Positions 19,943 to 33,329 of a DNA stretch of 64,000 nucleotides are shown piece after piece. This DNA comes from Wuchereria bancrofti (lineage: Eukaryota > Nematoda > Chromadorea > Rhabditida > Onchocercidae), in contig SSBO01000012.1 of NCBI GenBank assembly GCA_005281725.1, forward strand, positions 23,845,012-23,909,011. The letters run 5' to 3'. The translations under genes were made by a program, and so were the position numbers. Under the pieces are notes generated by a model. It ran no database searches. It was given only the letters and a program-made list of their open reading frames with translations, and had not been told where the DNA came from. The stretch's first letter is position 1. The number at the start of each line of letters is the position of its first letter.

Positions 19943-22900
19943 ATTTATAATAAGCCTAAAAATTTTGTAGCTTACTACTTTATGAATTTATAATGAAGAA
20001 ATATTTACATACATATAAAAATTTATTTCATAAATGAGAAGAGAAAGAAAAATCTGTACGAATTAAAATCAAAGCAAACACAACTATCAGAGGTTTAACT
20101 CACAAACACATTCAAAACTTATCTCAGATTAACAATTGAACGTGTTAATTAGCAGTTATGTTGATATATGTTACACATCATTTTCACGCAACTGCACAAA
20201 TAAAATAAAATGCCCGCACATCGCGTGAAAAATTTTTGAACTATTCATTAGCTAAGTTTTAAATTATTCATTAAAATAGCATATATATCATTGAAGTGTA
20301 AGGAAAGCATTGACGACGATAAGGAAAAGAAGCATATACTCGTTTATTTGAAATCATACTAACTTGTTGAATAATATTTGCATATGTGGAAAAAATAATA
20401 AGCAATTCATAATTATGTAGTTTACTACGAGGAAATTCTGCAACAATTAAGATTAAGATAATTTTTTGTATGATACAATTATATGCGAGGGTAAAATAAA
20501 CTTATTTTATAAAAAAATAGAAGGAAAATTTGTTAAAATCAAGGCTAATGAGCAAGAAATCACCTTTAATTAACAGCTGTTCCTGTCATATATGTCATAC
20601 ATTCTGTATGAAAGTAAAAAGAGAATGAGAATGGTCCATGAAAGGTTTTTTTGAATTTTTCATTAGCAAAGTTTTAAATTATTTATTAAATAATTCATGG
20701 AAAGCTTAATAAAATTAAAGCTAAAATAGTTCGGTTGCAGATGGCACAACAGAAAGTGGCGCTGATTGTTTTTTATAGTTGTCTTTTGTCCACTATGCGA
20801 ACCTTACGCGTGCACTCAAAAACGGTAGCAGCGTTTTTTTTTTTTTTTCTAAAAAAAACAGTAATGGCATATTTCCATTAAAACAATTTGAATGTGTCTA
20901 ATATTTCATGAAATTAACAAAATGAAATACACATTTTTAGCAAAATGTTGTGAGAGGATAAAGCACAGAATGGTTCATCGATTTAATATGCAATCAAAAT
21001 AAAGATCATATACATTATACTTAAACTTTAGTGTACATACTGGCCAAATATTATTGCATTTTTTCGAAAATTTAAACGAAATTTAAATTAATGTCATTAG
21101 TGGAAGAAATAATCATCAAATTATTGTTTGGTGATAGCTAGTTGCAAAATTTTGAAGTGAATTATTCGTATTTAATAGACAAAATGTCATTCCAATTCAT
21201 TCTATTATTCAAAAGCCCAAAAATGTAAAGCAAACAATTAATTAACTCCAATATCAATTTTTTTTCGTTTCTAATCTTTTTTTTTCCGTTTCTAATTTTG
21301 TTTCTTTTTCATTTATATTATTTTCTTCCTACGTAACTCATAAATGTATGCAAAAGGTTAGCAAAAAAAGCAAAAAGAATTTTAAATAAGGAAAAACTTT
21401 TCTAAATAATTAATGAAAGTAATGTTTAGATAACAACAATGTGAAAAAAGAGAAAAAGCAAAAAATAGAAAAAGGATTCATTCATATTTCTTTGAAAAAA
21501 AAATATAACAAATGAAACGAATTTACCGAAATGATTACTTTCTCGCATGCTTTATCATAAAGCATTTTAGTGCATTGTTTATGATCATTTGGTATTACGT
21601 GGCGCAATTGTACTCCGCGCATTTGATGTTACACGGTGCAATTGTACTGCGCTACGAATCTCCTGCAACTATTGAGGCATCTTATAATAATTTTTTTATT
21701 TAAAGTGTTCACTTTTTTCTACAGAATCATTAACGTTACTGTGTCTACAAACATTGTAACTATCACATATCACTTAATTGCGCTGATTGTTTTAAATTGA
21801 TACTTTCAAATAGAAGAAAATTTTTTTCACTATGCAACAATTTCCCATTATACGTCAGGTTACGTCATTAAAACGTGAAAAAAATTGCTTCCTTATCATT
21901 AGTATTATTCGAAAGTTAACACATTCACACTTACAGCCAATAGTTTATCACTCTGATATGGATCAGTGCAACGAGCAGATGACGACGGCGACAGTGAATT
22001 GTTTGTTGGATCTTTTTGTTGTAGCACAGGTGGAAGTAATTCGTCAACGTGCTGTTGCCTTTTGACCTGACTCTGCATAACCGGAATATCTTAATCGTGT
22101 TATCCGGAAAGAAACTAAATACGAACAGAATATGGCAATATTTTTGAAGCGGTATTAATTCCAACGATTATATTATTGAAAATTTCTTTCTTTCTTTCCT
22201 CTTTCTTCTTCTTTTGGTGATAATTAGAAAATTTTAATGAAGTCAATGCGAAATTTTCTACTTTATATATAATATTATTTCTTCTATTATTTCTTCACTT
22301 GCAATCCAATTTTATAAATTTTTTGCTAATAACATTTATTGAAAATTATATTTTGGATGAAGAATGCAAAGTTTTTCAATCTTTTACATGTTTCATACAA
22401 TAAAGATGCAAATCTTATGGTCTCTTATAGTAATAATTAAGTAAAATAACTACTAAACTATTTTAAATCTGTATAATTTGTTCTTAAATAAAAATTCAAA
22501 TTTATTGCTATGTTTAAAAATGATACTGAAAGGTGTTTATTATCCATTTCATAATAATAATTTTGAGTTTTTAACAATATTTTTTAACGGTTGAAACATT
22601 ACTGAAGAAAATAGATGAAAGAACAAAAGGTACGAAAAGGAAATTACCGAAATGATTATTTGTTATCTGACAGAATTATTTTTTACTTTATTTCAACTGG
22701 TTACTTAAATATTTTTACTTGAACAGTATCTAAAATTTTACGTTTATATCTCATCCAGAAACGTTTATAAATAAATGATCGATGCTGAATAATAAATTAA
22801 ATTTGGTGATCAGTGATTATTTTAGTCAAATATCATCGAGAAATTGTCATATTCAATCGATTAATATGAAATTTCAATTTAAAAGATGACCTGAAAATGT

Positions 22901-23083
22901 GTTGTTCACCTTTTTTTTTTTTTTTTTTATTATCTCATCAATATATTATTTAGTTGTGTGAATGAACAACTAAACAGGTCACTGAACGATTCATTTTCAT
23001 GAATGACTCCTTTTTTTTTTTCTATTTTTCTTATTTTAAATTAAATGATTTCAATTGGTAATTGTGTTAAAAAATTTTTGCAG
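19943..23083. other. Intergenic region between chemoreceptor and collagen
   Basis: 20510-20740 matches, in reverse, the region upstream of the copy at 29.4 kb and resembles 37150-37320. Small ORFs at 21512-21703 and 21832-22065 have no recognisable features. Otherwise AT-rich with poly-T and poly-A runs. TTTTTGCAG at 23075-23083, 11 bases before the collagen ATG, could be a cis- or spliced-leader acceptor. Confidence 0.6.
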
Positions 23084-23094
23084 CTCGCCAAAGA

Positions 23095-25394
23095 ATGTTG
23101 AAAATGAAACATTCAAATGTTTTATTCATTAATGAATCTTCAACAAAGTTATCATTGAGCAATAAATTGAGCTATGCTTCAGTGATAATTTCACTAATAT
23201 GCATTACTTCTATGCTTATTGTTTTACCATTCCTTTGTCTCAAATTAGACTATGCATCCAGTCAAATTATGGAACGAATGAACAATTTTGGCGTATGTTT
23301 TACTTATTAATTAATTGCTAATTAACATTAATACCAGACGAAAAAAATTGGTTCTATTCTGACTTTTATTTAATCATATAATTAAATTTAAGCTTTATGA
23401 TCATTTAGGGTAGATTTTTTAACATTTCATCAGCGTTAATTACAGTGCTGCATTAATTATAATTCACTATGTATTGTCTAATTTGAATTTATTAAATATT
23501 AGTGAATTCTTTCGATTTAAATCTGCTTCATTAAGAATAACAAATGATTATGAAGAAAAGCAAATGAATTTTTTTTAATAGAAAAATGTAATCAAATCAT
23601 TGAGTATAGGAATGAATGTTGAGCTTTATTTGGATTTGGAGTAATGATAATGAAATCAATTTCTTTAGGTAACATCAAAAAATTTGTGGCATGATATCAT
23701 TTTGATCAGAAGTAATGGGCGGATTAAACGTCAAGGTTGTTTGTTCATTCATACTGCTATGCATTTACCAAAGTTTATTTTAGTTATCATTAGTTATCAT
23801 TTTTTTCAGATTTAAAATTAGTTATCGTTTTAAATTTGAAAAGATATTTTGATCATTTATGAAGATTTATTATTATCATCAATGATTTCAGATGTAGTAC
23901 CGTTATTCTATAACTACTTTTCTGTGAGAGAGACAGAGAGCTATAGAGGGAGAAAAACAAATAAATCTGATAATTACAAAGTTGAATAGACGAGTGATTT
24001 TACAGGTTATGGCGAAACATCAGTAATGAATTCCGAGGAAACCGAAGGGCAGTGCGGTAGCTGTGTAGAGTTGAGGTGTCCATCAGGTACACCAGGTCCA
24101 TCAGGAATAGATGGAGAAGATGGTGTAAATGGTGAACCTGGAAGGCCTGGAAAACCTGGACTAGATGGATTAGATATTCCGCTGGAACCGGAACCTAGTT
24201 CACCTTGGTATTTATTATGCTCATTTTATCTATTGTATTGCAAAAAGTAGTGTATCTAATAAGAAAAGGAATTTCCAGCGTGATTTGTCCCGCAGGACCA
24301 CCAGGAAATAGAGGACGACAAGGAGAACCAGGAAGGCCCGGAATACCTGGTGAACCAGGTCATCACGGTATACCTGGAAGACCAGGCAAAGGAGGTAGGG
24401 TAGGCGATCCTGGACCACCTGGACCTCCTGGTGAGGAAGGTGACCCTGGCATTAAGGTACATTTCATTCTGTTATAAAAAAATACTTTGAGTCATAAAAA
24501 GCAATTTGATTGATGACTGAAAGGACAAAGACTAAATTTTAATTTTTATCTCACTTAGGTATAAAATACTACAATTGGATTATAATCAATTCAGTAACAA
24601 TGGTGGAATGAAACCGAATAAAAATACAAATAATAGAAAGTCAGGAAGAAATTTTTCCTGGCACAATTAAGCAATAAGAACCACACGGATATAAAAATCG
24701 TAGTGGAAAATAAATAGTACGGAGAGATCGGTGAATTGCCGAATAGTATAATGCATATTTGTAAATGAAAGAAAAAATAAAGCCATTAAGTGTGATTACC
24801 TATATATTATGACTTCTGCAGGGTCCACCTGGTGATGATGCAATCGGTGGAACAGGAATCAAAGGTCCACCAGGACCACAAGGACCTCGTGGACCCAAAG
24901 GTCCACCAGGACCAAATGGGATTCCATCTAGCAATTTCGGACCTCCAGGACCTCCTGGTGAAATGGTATGTTTGGCTTATTCCGTTGCTTTCCTAAGTAT
25001 TATAACTGCACTAAGAGTCGTAAAATATTTGGATTAAACCCTTTTATAACATTAAGAATATACGTGATTTTAAGTTTATGATTAATTTAAATGAAAAACG
25101 AATTATTCAAGAGCATTTTGCATCTTTTCTGACATTCCTTTCTGTGACTCAATATTTTCTATGTTTATTTCCAAGGGACCAACCGGACCACCGGGTAAGC
25201 GAGGTGAACCAGGACCTAATGGACCAGTTGGATCACCTGGTGAACGTGGTGAACCTGGTGGACATTGCAAATCATCGTGTGGGATTCAAGAAGTTGTGGC
25301 TCCATCTATTGTTGAATTGGACATTTATGATCCGAAAAAAGATACAAAAAGAAATTGGAAAACGGCTGGAACAAATTATAAACATAAGCAGTAA
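23095..25394 (+). CDS. Cuticle collagen (335 aa, six exons)
   Basis: Exons 23095-23292, 23669-23735, 24006-24207, 24279-24456, 24822-24965 and 25176-25394 join in phase to 336 codons including TAA. Order: N-terminal hydrophobic membrane anchor of the nematode cuticle collagen N-domain (about residues 28-54), a basic RIKRQ site near residue 87 for subtilisin-like cleavage, CGSC and C-P cysteine pairs, then Gly-X-Y blocks interrupted by short breaks, closing with [12 protein letters not shown] and a short charged tail. This is the standard exported cuticle collagen plan: trimerisation, processing, then disulphide and tyrosine crosslinking in the cuticle. A candidate acceptor lies 11 bases before the ATG. 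Neighbours are unrelated. Confidence 0.92.
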
Positions 25395-25969
25395 ATCCAA
25401 TGTCCACAAATCGGTCACTCTTCCGATATCCTTAAAACATCCGTCGTTTCACATTATCAGCCTTGCGATGTCTTTTAATAACTGGAAAGCATCAAGAATT
25501 GTTGCATATTGAACATTCGCAAATCTCTTTTTAGATTTCCTCGAAAGCTTTTTATGAATTGATGAATTGAAATTCAAAGTGATTTTGATAAAATTTGTCC
25601 GTCCCATATATTCCACAAATATATTTCATTAGCATATCACAAATGATGGTATCAGATGATGTCACAGAGGAAGTATTTGATCATAATCTGAAAGATTAAA
25701 AGAAAGATTGAAGATTAACCAATCAGATTCATTCAGTATTTCGAGGTTAGATTTTCGACTTCTACATTAAAGTTATGCTTGTAGGGCCAAGCCATACGGT
25801 TAGTCATTCACCTTAAAAGCCTAAGGCTATGCCATTATTCAAAGTAATTGCAATGTCAGAATTTCATTTTTTTAAATTTAATAACACTTTTCTAATTTTC
25901 ATTAAAAAACGCCAATCGTATACAATAAGCAAAATCTACAAACAAACAATAAACAACGTTTTTGTTTTT

Positions 25970-27576
25970 TCATTCCTCATCTTCAGAATGCTCTGATTCC
26001 ACTTCTTCACCATCATCGTCATCATCATCGCTTGGAATATCACTTGGCTCATTTGTTACTGGCGCAAAAAATTGGGCACCAAATCGTCCAAGCTTAGAAA
26101 TGAGTTTTTGCTGTGATATCGATTTCAACATTTCAAGCCTATGCTTATTAACCGTTCAGAATAGCTCTCACTAACACAAACTTATTTACTATGAAATGAA
26201 ACGAAATTATTTATAAAATGATTCATTCAATGAGATATCTTCGTGATATGATATGATAATCAACAAAAGGACTAACGTATCCAAATGAACAAGTTGAAAT
26301 GTCGAATAAATTTTGCATACCCTAAATTTAGCGCCTTCTTTCAATTCTTGCACTCCAACTTTGTTTCTCGTTTTTGAAATTACTTCTATTTCGCTCTTCA
26401 TTTTCAACTTTTGCATTTCACCTGGATAAAGCTGATTATGAGAGTTAAAAAAGATACATTAAAGGTAATCATAACTAGCAATTAATTAGGCGATGTAATT
26501 AAAATTACTGGTAATTCAACAAGGTACGAAGCCAGAAAAAGAAAAATACAACAAAGTAGAAGGCCAAAAATTTGTTTGTTAACAAGCCAACCGCTTTTTC
26601 CTTCTCATTTCCCACTTTCTCATTCCATAAGTTTCTTAAAAATAAAAAAATATTAAAATGACTTATATGTAAATTAGGAAAAGATATTTTAAAACACTTT
26701 TTAAATTAAATTATCAGTTAACCTTCTGATTTTATTGCTTCTCTCGTTTCTCTCTTCCTTTTCCTTTTCTTTTTTCTCTGACTCTTGCTCTTTTCCTGTC
26801 CTCGATTTTCCCTCTCCTTTTCCGTTTTCCTTTTCTTTTCTCACCGATTTTTCTTTCTCTTCTTCTCGTTCTTCGTTCTCTTTTTTCCTTTCCTCTTTCT
26901 CCAATTTCCCGCTTTTCTCCTTTGTTCTTTTCTTCTCTGTTATTTGAAAATATTATTAGAAATCAGTTCTGAATTAAATGAAAACGAATTGACTTTAATT
27001 TTATTTATATTAATGTTATTGCTAAAACGACACAGTTTTATCCGAAATATCTGAAAAGTTAGAGTTATTTCAATCTTATCAATTATTCAATTTATCATTC
27101 AGCTTTATCAATTATTCAGTTTTATCAATTATTGAGTTTATCACCAATGGGTTAAACAAATTCATTATCTCCAGCTTACCACTCATTCATTCATTAAGCT
27201 TATTTCTGTTCTAAGTTTTATTAATTTATTATTATTTTATAAGTTAATTTATAACTTGAAATTTCTTAATTTATACTTAATCGGTATTGATTTTATTTTA
27301 CTTATTCTAAATATATATTTGGATCCATAATTAATTTGGTTGATGAAAAATGCTCATAAATTGATTCAATTCATTTTGTCTATTCATCTTACTTTTTTCT
27401 GACGGTCTTTTCTTCATCCTTTCTTTATTTTGCTTTTGTTTAAATTTACTCTTTCCTTTGATCATACCTCCCTTCTTCGGTGGTTTCAAAACTTTTCGTT
27501 TAACGACTTTATTATGTTTAAACCTCATTCGTCTTTTCCCACCAAATTTTTTCATTGCACCACCACCAGGTCTCAT
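25970..27576 (-). CDS. Lysine-rich protein of unknown function (multi-exon, structure partly resolved)
   Basis: The minus strand shows ATG at 27576 with exon 27576-27393 (MRPGGGAMKKFGGKRRMRF, very basic), exon 26936-26723 (Lys/Glu-rich, probably helical), an exon near 26419-26320 (EVISKTRNKVGVQELKEGAK) and a last exon to 25970 with KLISKLGRFGAQFFAPVTNE and an acidic Asp/Glu tail. The first junction closes in phase; the second to third does not, so an extra small exon, for example near 26640-26590, may be missing. Basic N-terminus and acidic C-terminus suggest a nuclear or nucleolar protein, but this is inference. No family recognised. Confidence 0.5.
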
Positions 27577-29727
27577 TTTCTACCCTTTTTTTTTTTAATT
27601 TTTACTCAAAAGAAAAGAAATAAACGATGATTAGATCAATCGATATTTGTCTCCTCTCAAAGTAATGCTAACCGTCGAAGAAGCGAACATTACCAATAAA
27701 TGAACTACTTCTTACACCTACTTTTAATTAAAGTTGAAAATTTTTAAATTTATTGAAAAAGAAAAACACAAAAGATTAATGAGTATGCTCACTGGCTCAT
27801 TACTATGCAAAATATGAAAACTAAGTTATATTTAAAAACGATATTTGAAAATATTATTAATTCTATGTGACAATGAATGATTTACATTGAATGAAAATTA
27901 AAAAATTTGTTAATCAAATTCTTCAGTTCCGACATTCTGTTGTTCTTTACATAGTTTATCTAATATCATATAATATTGTAAGTCTAATTAAATAAATCTC
28001 CTCTTCAGCTGACTTTTTTGCCACTGAATTGGAATTTAATGACATTATTTGGGGAATTTTCACAATATCAAATATTTCATACATTTTTGATTCACAATCT
28101 TCTAACATTACCCATTTATTTTAAGCAACTTTTATTTCAGATCAAAGTAGACAATCATCAAATTCGTACTCTTCCTTCTCCGCTTTTCCTTCTTTTCATC
28201 ATCCTTATCATCTTTCTTCTCTTTCAAATTCTGATAAATGATTATATCGACGAAACAGCTTACAACTTTGTTTCATGGTTTTTGTTTTGGTCACTCTGAT
28301 TGATACTTTTTAGCACTTTATGATCAGTTTTATAAGCCAATTATTTCCATCAATCATATGTGAAGGAATTGGTTTATTGGTAGAACGAAGTGAATGCTAA
28401 TTGCATCACAGTTGATTCAGTTTTATCTAATCCATGGGCTTTTTCAAATTTACAAATTCTTTCAAATGTAAATATAATCGTTTCGCAAAAATGGAAAAGC
28501 TTTAAAGTATCATTTAGTATTGCATTTGATTTGTTTACTAAATGGAAGAATTTCATATTAACCTTAAGATTTGCAAACGGAAAAACGGTCACTAAAAGTC
28601 CTAAATACGACGTAACTTTGCTACTATAATTAACTTTTTTAATTCTTAATATGAATTGCAGAATATTCACAGAAACGAAAAATGATGGAATTGAACCTTT
28701 CAAATTTAGCAAAAAAAAAAAGCAGAGACTAGTATCATCAAAAGAATAAATAGTGTCCAGGTAACAAACAATGTCGAGATGGTGAAGAATATCAGGTAAT
28801 AATATTGAGGTAACGAATAAAGCTGAAGTAAATGATTTTGTTTTTATCTTTTCATGAGTGAATTTTTAAAGCCATATCTTGTGAGAAATTAAAATTTCCC
28901 ACAAATTAATAATTAAAGTAATGGACAGAATTCATTTTAAATTATCTTGTTTATTAATAATAGCAGAACTCGTGAAACTTGAATTACTACCACAAAATTT
29001 AATTATTTAACCAATCCTTTATTTGTTTTTCAAGTTTTGTAAATGATCATTAAATCCAGAATATTAATATTGTAAGCTGACAACTGCTGAAGCAAGAATA
29101 TTTGAAAACTATTCTGAAGAGTTTACGTTTTCTTCCAATTAATTCAAAAGTTTTCCAAAAATATTGATGAAGATTGATTCGGATAATGAAGTGATTAAGT
29201 CCGACTTGAAAACGTCATTTGGAAAGTGAAATCATGCAAATCAGTGATATCCTAAACTTCCCAGTGCTTACAGAAAAATATCAGTCATTTCTCACATTTA
29301 TGTATTGAAAACAAAATTCTGCCATTCATAAATTGACGATAGTTTTATAATTCTCTCATGAAAATCATTAAAATATTCACACAATTTTAGCTTTAATTTT
29401 ATTAAGCTTTCCATGCATTATTTAATGAGTAATTTAAAACTTTGCTGATGAAAAATTCAAAAAATCTTTCATGCATCATTCTCATTCGCTTTTCATTTCC
29501 ATACAGTTGCCTGGGAAGAATGTATGACATATATCAACAGAATTCTAATTGACAGGATCAGTCTTAATTAAAGTTGATTTCTTGCTTATTATCAAACTTC
29601 AACCTTGATCTAAACAAATTTTTCCTTCTATTGAATTAAATGTTTAATTTTCTTTTTACATGTAATATCTTTTTACATAATAAATTTAGAAGTAGTAAGC
29701 TGCAAATTTTTTAGGCTAATTATAAAT
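27577..29727. other. Intergenic region with chemoreceptor-duplicon flank
   Basis: About 29370-29640 is the inverted counterpart of 20510-20740 and sits upstream of the second receptor copy. 27650-29300 holds only short AT-rich ORFs on either strand (28018-28299, 28374-28712), without domain or splice support. Confidence 0.55.
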
Positions 29728-31545
29728 ATGGAATCATGTAAGCAAGCAAGTGAATTGGCTAATAGTGTTGTATACAACGCTATTCTCATTGTTGTGATTA
29801 TTATATCAGCCACAGCAATTATTGTTGAAATATGGGTAATGCTTAAGACAACAAATCGTATTTTATTACATCAAAATGCTCGAATTTTGATTATCACACA
29901 TCAGTTATGCCTCATTCTTCACTGTGTCGCAAGGTTGTTTCTTCATTTTTCAAGTTCCGAAAAATTAAAACTTGTCATTTTTCTTCTTATCGCCTATCTA
30001 TCTATCTATTTTAATAACAAAACAGTGGCGAAGAAGAGGAAATTTGATAAAATGCGTGTCACCAAACAGATGACACACAATTGGAATGGTTCAAGTATTG
30101 AGCAAAAGTGACTAATTTTGAGAAACCTTTTCTAATTTTTTTAGACAAAAAAAAACTCAAAGAACTATGTTGATTGTACTCTTCCGTACAAATTTTTGAT
30201 GAATTTATTTTATTATAGTGTATTTGCTAACACCTATGTACTAGTGACATATCAGAAGCACACTGATGATCCCTGCGGATATGTGATGTTCCCGTGGGAA
30301 TGTTTGATGATGCGAGCACCGCTTGTTCTAACAGTGTCCTTAAATGTTGGATCTATACCCGTAATAGTCACTGAGCGGGCTATCGCTACATTTTTGTCAT
30401 CGAAATACGAAAATTTTGGGAAAAGTATCGCTGTTGTACTTATCACAGCACAGGTATAAAGAAGAATTGAAAATTTTCATCAATGATTTAAGTTCGAAAT
30501 ATCAATATGTTTTCGTTTATTAAATAATTTGAAAATACTGTTGAACTAAATTTTGATTTTGTTTATATTAATGAGATGCAGAAAGTTTAACAAATTTGGC
30601 TAGACAGTGATATTAATTTGATTCTTTGAGACACAATCAAATGATATGTTTAAAAAAGCCTAGAAAAGAAGTCTACCATTTTAATAAATCTCTAATATTT
30701 CCATAGTAAATAGATTTTCCAGGCGGTAATTGGAATTGGGAACTTTTCACTTGTTTCCAACAATTTTTTATCGTTTAAATATGAAATGATGGTTCACTGC
30801 GCTCGAGGAACTAACAAAGAAACCACGAAAGTTGCTGTGGTCTTTAGCTTTTACGCAGTCACTTCTTTCATCTCAGCTTTAGTTCTACCATTTTTATTTT
30901 CTATTAACAAGGCAATTTCAATTAATTGAATTTTAAACTTCTCATATACAAATATATCCATTAACAGATAAATTACATTTCTATAAAAGAAGAAATTGGC
31001 GCTAAAATTATGCAAATATATCCATTAAAAGATAAATTACATTTCGCTAAACAAATTTTTTTTCCAACATGTCAAATATTTATCAGTTGAAACCTAAAAT
31101 TTAGGCAAAAAAAATTGGAAGGAATGAAATATGCCAAACTTTAATCTGTCCCATAAATAATCTTAGTTATCATAAAAGAAAATGCATTGTAAAGCTAAAA
31201 GTTGATGGCATTGGCTACACTTTTCCGCCCAATTACCTCAGATAAACTTTTGACATAAACATTTACTTTCCTTTACATTCGATTACATTGTTGCAGTTAA
31301 CATTTTAGATAGAATTGAGTGGCAAAATTCTACCAAGTTTCAGAGATTGCACCGAAACAAAATTCACGTTAACTTATCACATCGTTATCAAATCATGGAA
31401 AATATCAATTCCCTTCAGACATTATCACCAATGGTAGCATTTCATGCGCTATTCCTGACAGTTCACATGAGTGCACTGTGTGTGTATTATGCTTTCAGTT
31501 CCACTTTTTTCAAACTTTCTCTCAGAAGTGCTATTTATCTGGAAT
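29728..31545 (+). pseudogene. Chemoreceptor paralogue B, damaged Sra/Srab-like gene
   Basis: Four exons match the complete receptor: 29728 to about 29996, 30219-30453 (235 bp, same length), 30723-30911 (189 bp, same length) and 31344-31545 (202 versus 196 bp, phase kept). Motifs include DPCGYVMFPWECLMMRAP and LSHRYQIMENINSLQTL. The donor of exon 1 is replaced by a CTAT repeat (about 29995-30008), and the last two exons (TM7 end and tail) are not found before the gap at 31764. Frames within exons remain open and the GC donor after exon 3 is conserved, so decay is recent, or the missing part lies in the gap. It is inverted relative to the intact copy. Confidence 0.75.
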
Positions 31546-31763
31546 GTTCGTTTTATCTCCAAATATAATTCAGATTTTTTGTGAATAAATAAGCATGGAC
31601 CAATATGAGTTGAATTTTAATTAAAGTTAAATTACATTCAGCTAATAATAGAGAAGTAAAATTAATGTTTCGAATAAAATTTAAAAAGTGAGAAATGCAA
31701 AAAATATGAAATACTAGAATTTGAACACAGTTAATGAGAATATTGATCTTATTATTACGCATG

Positions 31764-32014
31764 NNNNNNNNNNNNNNNNNNNNNNNNNNNNNNNNNNNNN
31801 NNNNNNNNNNNNNNNNNNNNNNNNNNNNNNNNNNNNNNNNNNNNNNNNNNNNNNNNNNNNNNNNNNNNNNNNNNNNNNNNNNNNNNNNNNNNNNNNNNNN
31901 NNNNNNNNNNNNNNNNNNNNNNNNNNNNNNNNNNNNNNNNNNNNNNNNNNNNNNNNNNNNNNNNNNNNNNNNNNNNNNNNNNNNNNNNNNNNNNNNNNNN
32001 NNNNNNNNNNNNNN
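31764..32014. other. Assembly gap (251 N)
   Basis: Run of N. Reading frames across it are artefacts. The last exons of receptor B and the body of the retroelement whose LTR begins at 32015 could lie here. Confidence 0.99.
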
Positions 32015-32100
32015 TTGAGTAATTAAACCTTTTACTTAACATAAAAACAAATAAACATCATAATAGCGCATTATACATATAGCACAGATGCAACACAGTT
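32015..32100 (-). repeat. LTR fragment related to the numt insertion, reverse orientation
   Basis: Matches the reverse complement of the R/U5 end of the 14804-15302 LTR (AACATAAAA..., ATAGCGCATTATACATAT, GATGCAACACAGTT) with several differences. It starts at the gap edge, so the LTR end is probably inside the gap. Confidence 0.7.
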
Positions 32101-32237
32101 ATAAAACTCTAAATATTACGAGAGCTGAAATCCCAACTACACTATAAATAGACGATTGTAAAAAAAATGATTAATTGCAATTAAGAGATGGTGCTTGAGT
32201 TATAGATCATAAATGTGAATTTGGGAATAAAGGAAAT

Positions 32238-32660
32238 TTGTTTAAGAATAGATATTTCTTTGTTACAATAGTCTATTACATGCATTTAATTCTTACATAT
32301 CTTATACAGTATAATGTGTATAAAGCGAGGTTAATTTATGAACAAAGAGATGATTCATTTACTGCTTCTCCTCGCTTTCCAGCGACAATTGTTAAAATAA
32401 CTCAAAATGCAATTACAAATGTTACTGAACCAGATGATCGAGTTTTATATGACTTGTATAAAAAAAATCCCATTTTTATTACCCTGAATATCGAACTGCG
32501 CAATATATTTCTTCAGATCAAAAACAGTTTGAAAACCAAATTCAAATTTTAGATAGAGAGGTTGAGGATTTAATAAAAAAGCAGAAGCTTAAGGATCAAA
32601 GAGATATATTTAACTTAATAATTCTAAAGAAGAGGCTGAAACAGCATGAAATTTGAGGAA
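32238..32660 (+). pseudogene. Unidentified coding-like remnant
   Basis: A 104-codon frame followed, after a shift near 32480, by a Lys/Glu-rich helical stretch (QIQILDREVEDLIKKQKLKD). Composition looks protein-derived and intronless, with a frameshift and later stops, as in a decayed retroelement or processed pseudogene. No family recognised; an LTR fragment lies directly upstream. Confidence 0.35.
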
Positions 32661-33329
32661 GATAAAGAGATAGTAGAGGAGTTTGGGAAAACAAAACTTG
32701 AGAAAACTAGGACAGATAACATCTATATAATGTTGTTAACTTAAGCTTTTCAAGTTTTACTTTAACGATGTCAGCGAGACATAATTTCTGGCTTTCAATT
32801 TCTGATGCCAGTTGCTACAAAATTCTTCGTAACCGACAAAAAAAATCGAGAACGAAAAGTCTTCCAGTTAAATCTAGAAACCTCGCCAGCCTATTCTCTG
32901 GAACATCATTCAGGCTTTTCACACTAAGCAAGCCGATACGTTGGTCTAAATTTGTTGCGATATTTTTGATTAAGTAGATGACATAAACTCTAGATAAAAT
33001 TGTCGCATTATCTCCGATTTCATCTGTTCTTAAATTGTTCCACCGTACTAATAAAGTAATATCTAATCATTTTTCAATATTCTAGTCGGTGTTTTGATAC
33101 AACTATTATTTTGATACAATCACTATAACTTTTAACATTTCCTTTAATTGCCGAGGAAAGTTTTTAAGTAGTAATGTTCTTGTTGTTGTTTTAACTTCAC
33201 AATATCAGCAATAACTTCACTATTCTTTTGCATTATCGAACACTATCACATTTATAAGAAGGAAATGAATCCACTAATTAGTTGTCGTGTTGCTGCTGCA
33301 TCGTTTATTAAAAATGGATTGAGTGAGTG

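Noticed and set aside
21512..22164. Small ORFs of 63-77 codons upstream of collagen
   Set aside because: No recognisable feature beyond an imperfect internal repeat; likely chance.
24230..24462. Minus-strand ORFs in the collagen region
   Set aside because: Antisense shadow of Gly-X-Y coding sequence.
26701..27054. Plus-strand Ser/Phe-rich ORFs at 26735 and 26785
   Set aside because: Complement of the lysine/glutamate-rich exon on the minus strand, which has splice sites in phase with its upstream exon.
28018..28712. Two opposed ORFs between the lysine-rich gene and receptor B
   Set aside because: No domain, no splice support, and AT-rich hydrophobic composition expected by chance.
31721..32042. 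ORFs across the N run
   Set aside because: Composed almost entirely of unknown bases.
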